From Methanoregula sp. (GTDB taxonomy: Archaea; Halobacteriota; Methanomicrobia; Methanomicrobiales; Methanospirillaceae), in assembly GCA_003157895.1 (NCBI GenBank), contig PMKW01000123.1, positions 4,310-10,661 of the forward strand: DNA of 6,352 bases. The letters are read 5' to 3'. The notes under the pieces were generated by a model. The model searched no databases and was not told the origin of the DNA. It saw only the letters and a list, made by a program, of their open reading frames with translations. Numbering within the stretch: the stretch's first letter is position 1; the number at the start of each line of letters is the position of its first letter. A program made the translations under genes and the position numbers. Below, one piece after another: positions 4,892 to 6,352 of the stretch.

Positions 4892-6220
4892 ATGGCAAAA
4901 GAACCTGTTCCGGTCCCATCATCACCTCAGGTATACCTGCCCGGTCCGGAAGAAGAGAAGCGGCTTGCCGGTTTTTTTGCTGCGAGAACGCTCCCCCCGG
5001 TACTCGAACAGGGGATCGGACAGTATATAACAAAAAAAGTCGGGAAGGACTGGCACGACCCGGTCATCCTCGAACGGCTCCGCAGGGCTATCGTTGCCCA
5101 GAAGGACGATTACTGGAAGCCGGTGCAGAAGCGGTCCCTGCAGTATACGAAGGCATACAGCGTGCTCGGGTACCTTGCCTACCATTTTCCGGTATACTTC
5201 ATACAGACAGAGTACCTGCTCGCCATGCTTGCCCGGGAAGGCCTGCTGAAGAAGAGCATGATCGTCCTCGATATCGGCACCGGCCCGGGCGTAGTCCCGC
5301 TCGCAATCGCGGACTTCTGGTCCCGGCTCGATGGCGCAAAGGCCGATGTGTATTCGGTTGAACAGTCGGAGGAACACATCGAGGCGTTCCTGTACCTACG
5401 GGACAGTTTCGTGCCAAAGGGGGGGAAGGTCTCCATCAAGCCCCCAAAAAAAGCGGATATCACCGCGTCTGACCCGGCAAAGATCCCGCAGCAGGTAGAC
5501 CTTCTGGTTTTTTCCAATGTCCTGAACGAACTGAGCGATAAAAGCCCGGAGCAGCGTGCGGACCTCGTTGTGCACTATGCCGAAAGGCTCGCGCCGGATG
5601 GTACGATCCTGATTGTCGAGCCCGCAGAAGAGGCAGTCTCCACGGAGCTGCGGGTGCTCTCCCTTGCCCTCAAAAAACGCGGACTGACCATTCACAGTCC
5701 CTGTACATATATCTGGAACACGAACTGCACGCCGGACCGGTGCTGGAGTTTTGTGACAGCCCCCTGCATCCGGCCGACACGAATCATGGAAACGCTTGCT
5801 GCCTGCGACGAGCCGTTCCGGTACGTGAACATCGATATCAAGTACAGTTACGTGGTATTCAGGAAGGACCGGAAAACTCATGAGACCTACCGGGTGCCGG
5901 CCGGATCCCGGGTACTGCGATTATCGCAGATCCACCGCCATGTGGATAAAAGGATCAATCTCATCGCCGCGAAGATGTCTGAGAACCTCGGGGATGCAAG
6001 AAATCTGATGTTCCGGCTCTGCGACGGAACGGCAGAAACACCGGTTTTTGCGGTGTTGCCTTCCTTCCATATTACTCCGGAGAATAAGGCGATCGTCTCA
6101 GCACCGTACGGGGCGATCCTCGAATTCCGGAGCGTACACGTGCGGTATAATCCGAAGCATGACGCGTATAACGTGCTGGTGAGCCGGAATACCCGGATCA
6201 TGCTCTTGGAGAGGGCATGA
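4892..6220 (+). CDS. Rsm22/METTL17-like SAM-dependent methyltransferase with a Cys cluster and C-terminal OB-like domain
   Basis: The 442-residue protein has the Rsm22-family layout. A helical N-terminal region contains SLQYTKAYSVLGYLAYHFP (about 91-109). It is followed by the SAM-binding motif VLDIGTGPG (125-133), a motif with NVLNEL (209-214), and IVEPAEEAVSTELRVL. A cysteine cluster follows: C271, C279, C284 and C292, in the place where Rsm22/METTL17 proteins carry the cysteines of their [4Fe-4S] site. Residues about 345-441 show alternating strands, a CDGT turn and hydrophobic spacing like an OB-fold, which would bind RNA (inference). Mitochondrial relatives act in assembly of the small ribosomal subunit; the archaeal role is not established, and an rRNA- or ribosome-directed function is the best guess. 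The ATG at 4892 is used; AGGA at 4887-4890 is only 1 nt away, so its SD is poorly spaced. The gene stands alone, diverging from SRAP. Confidence 0.85.
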   Translation: MAKEPVPVPSSPQVYLPGPEEEKRLAGFFAARTLPPVLEQGIGQYITKKVGKDWHDPVILERLRRAIVAQKDDYWKPVQKRSLQYTKAYSVLGYLAYHFPVYFIQTEYLLAMLAREGLLKKSMIVLDIGTGPGVVPLAIADFWSRLDGAKADVYSVEQSEEHIEAFLYLRDSFVPKGGKVSIKPPKKADITASDPAKIPQQVDLLVFSNVLNELSDKSPEQRADLVVHYAERLAPDGTILIVEPAEEAVSTELRVLSLALKKRGLTIHSPCTYIWNTNCTPDRCWSFVTAPCIRPTRIMETLAACDEPFRYVNIDIKYSYVVFRKDRKTHETYRVPAGSRVLRLSQIHRHVDKRINLIAAKMSENLGDARNLMFRLCDGTAETPVFAVLPSFHITPENKAIVSAPYGAILEFRSVHVRYNPKHDAYNVLVSRNTRIMLLERA

Positions 6221-6279
6221 CCGGATAACTGGGTCCGTGAAGGTTTTCCCGGAACTGATGTTTTGATAGTTACGTGTCT

Positions 6280-6296
6280 TGTGTGCAAGGCACACA
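6280..6296. other. Perfect 7-bp hairpin downstream of the Rsm22-like gene
   Basis: TGTGTGC (6280-6286) pairs perfectly with GCACACA (6290-6296) around an AAG loop, 59 nt after the stop at 6220. No T-run follows it directly, but TTTT tracts at 6244-6247 and 6261-6264 precede it. It could be an mRNA 3'-end structure, or an operator for a gene starting at 6302. Confidence 0.5.
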
Positions 6297-6301
6297 GAAC
6301 C

Positions 6302-6352
6302 ATGCGTATTTCTGCAGTGAGCATATTGCCTGAAATCCGGGCGAGGGTGACA
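6302..6352 (+). CDS. Possible start of a further gene, cut by the window end
   Basis: An ATG opens a frame of 17 codons (MRISAVSILPEIRARVT) that continues past the window. There is no well-placed Shine-Dalgarno; AAGG at 6287-6290 is 11 nt away and inside the hairpin. TTGATAGTTA near 6263-6272 could be an AT-rich promoter element. The product cannot be recognised from so few residues, and a chance open frame is quite possible. Confidence 0.22.
   Translation, partial: MRISAVSILPEIRARVT

Noticed and set aside
4803..5030. 75-codon Arg-rich plus-strand frame upstream of and overlapping the Rsm22-like gene.
   Set aside because: Its composition is typical of an out-of-frame GC-rich translation, it overlaps the real start, and it has no Shine-Dalgarno.
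5396..5881. 161-codon minus-strand open frame inside the Rsm22-like gene.
   Set aside because: It is an antisense shadow; the plus strand carries methyltransferase motifs and the antisense translation shows none.
5887..6324. 145-codon minus-strand open frame over the 3' end of the Rsm22-like gene.
   Set aside because: It is mostly antisense to coding sequence, with low-complexity composition and no recognisable motif.

Overview
The window looks like a piece of a moderately GC-rich euryarchaeal chromosome, most likely from a methanogen of the Methanomicrobiales (Methanoregula or Methanosphaerula type). This is inferred from gene content: a ubiquitin-like small archaeal modifier protein with a C-terminal Gly-Gly next to an NcsA/TtuA tRNA thiolase, an archaeal NadA, an archaeal Rsm22-like methyltransferase, a LarE-FdhD pair, and short Shine-Dalgarno-led genes. 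No rRNA, tRNA, CRISPR array, transposase or prophage gene was seen.

Layout. (1) 1-1397, plus strand: the 3' part of a LarE-type sacrificial sulfurtransferase, then fdhD 35 nt later with a strong ribosome binding site; the two look co-transcribed. (2) 1383-2563, minus strand: a two-gene unit, a SAMP2-like modifier followed 2 nt later by the ncsA/ttuA-type thiolase. ncsA converges on fdhD and their 3' ends overlap by 15 nt. (3) 2564-2744: a divergent intergenic region with two copies of an imperfect 43-45 nt hairpin repeat; the stems differ by one compensatory base-pair change. (4) 2745-3656, plus strand: nadA, with a GTG start. (5) 3714-4662, minus strand: an SRAP-domain (HMCES/YedK) abasic-site protein followed by a small cysteine-rich zinc-ribbon protein that probably starts at TTG and is translationally linked to it. 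(6) 4663-4891: a divergent intergenic region rich in small inverted repeats. (7) 4892-6220, plus strand: an Rsm22/METTL17-like methyltransferase with a four-cysteine cluster and an apparent C-terminal OB-fold. (8) 6221-6352: intergenic sequence with a 7-bp hairpin and perhaps the first codons of another gene.

How it fits together. The left half is dominated by sulfur transfer. LarE-type proteins move sulfur to a cofactor, FdhD moves sulfur to the Mo/W-pterin cofactor of formate dehydrogenase-type enzymes, and NcsA with a Gly-Gly modifier carries out tRNA 2-thiolation. Several proteins also carry known or plausible non-redox [4Fe-4S] sites: NadA (established for the family), NcsA (established for TtuA/NcsA relatives), LarE (cysteines of the cluster-bearing type) and the Rsm22-like protein (four clustered Cys, inferred). 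I did not find a clear new defence or mobile system. The least explained items are the covarying hairpin repeats, the SRAP/cysteine-rich protein pair and the Cys-cluster/OB-fold layout of the Rsm22-like protein.
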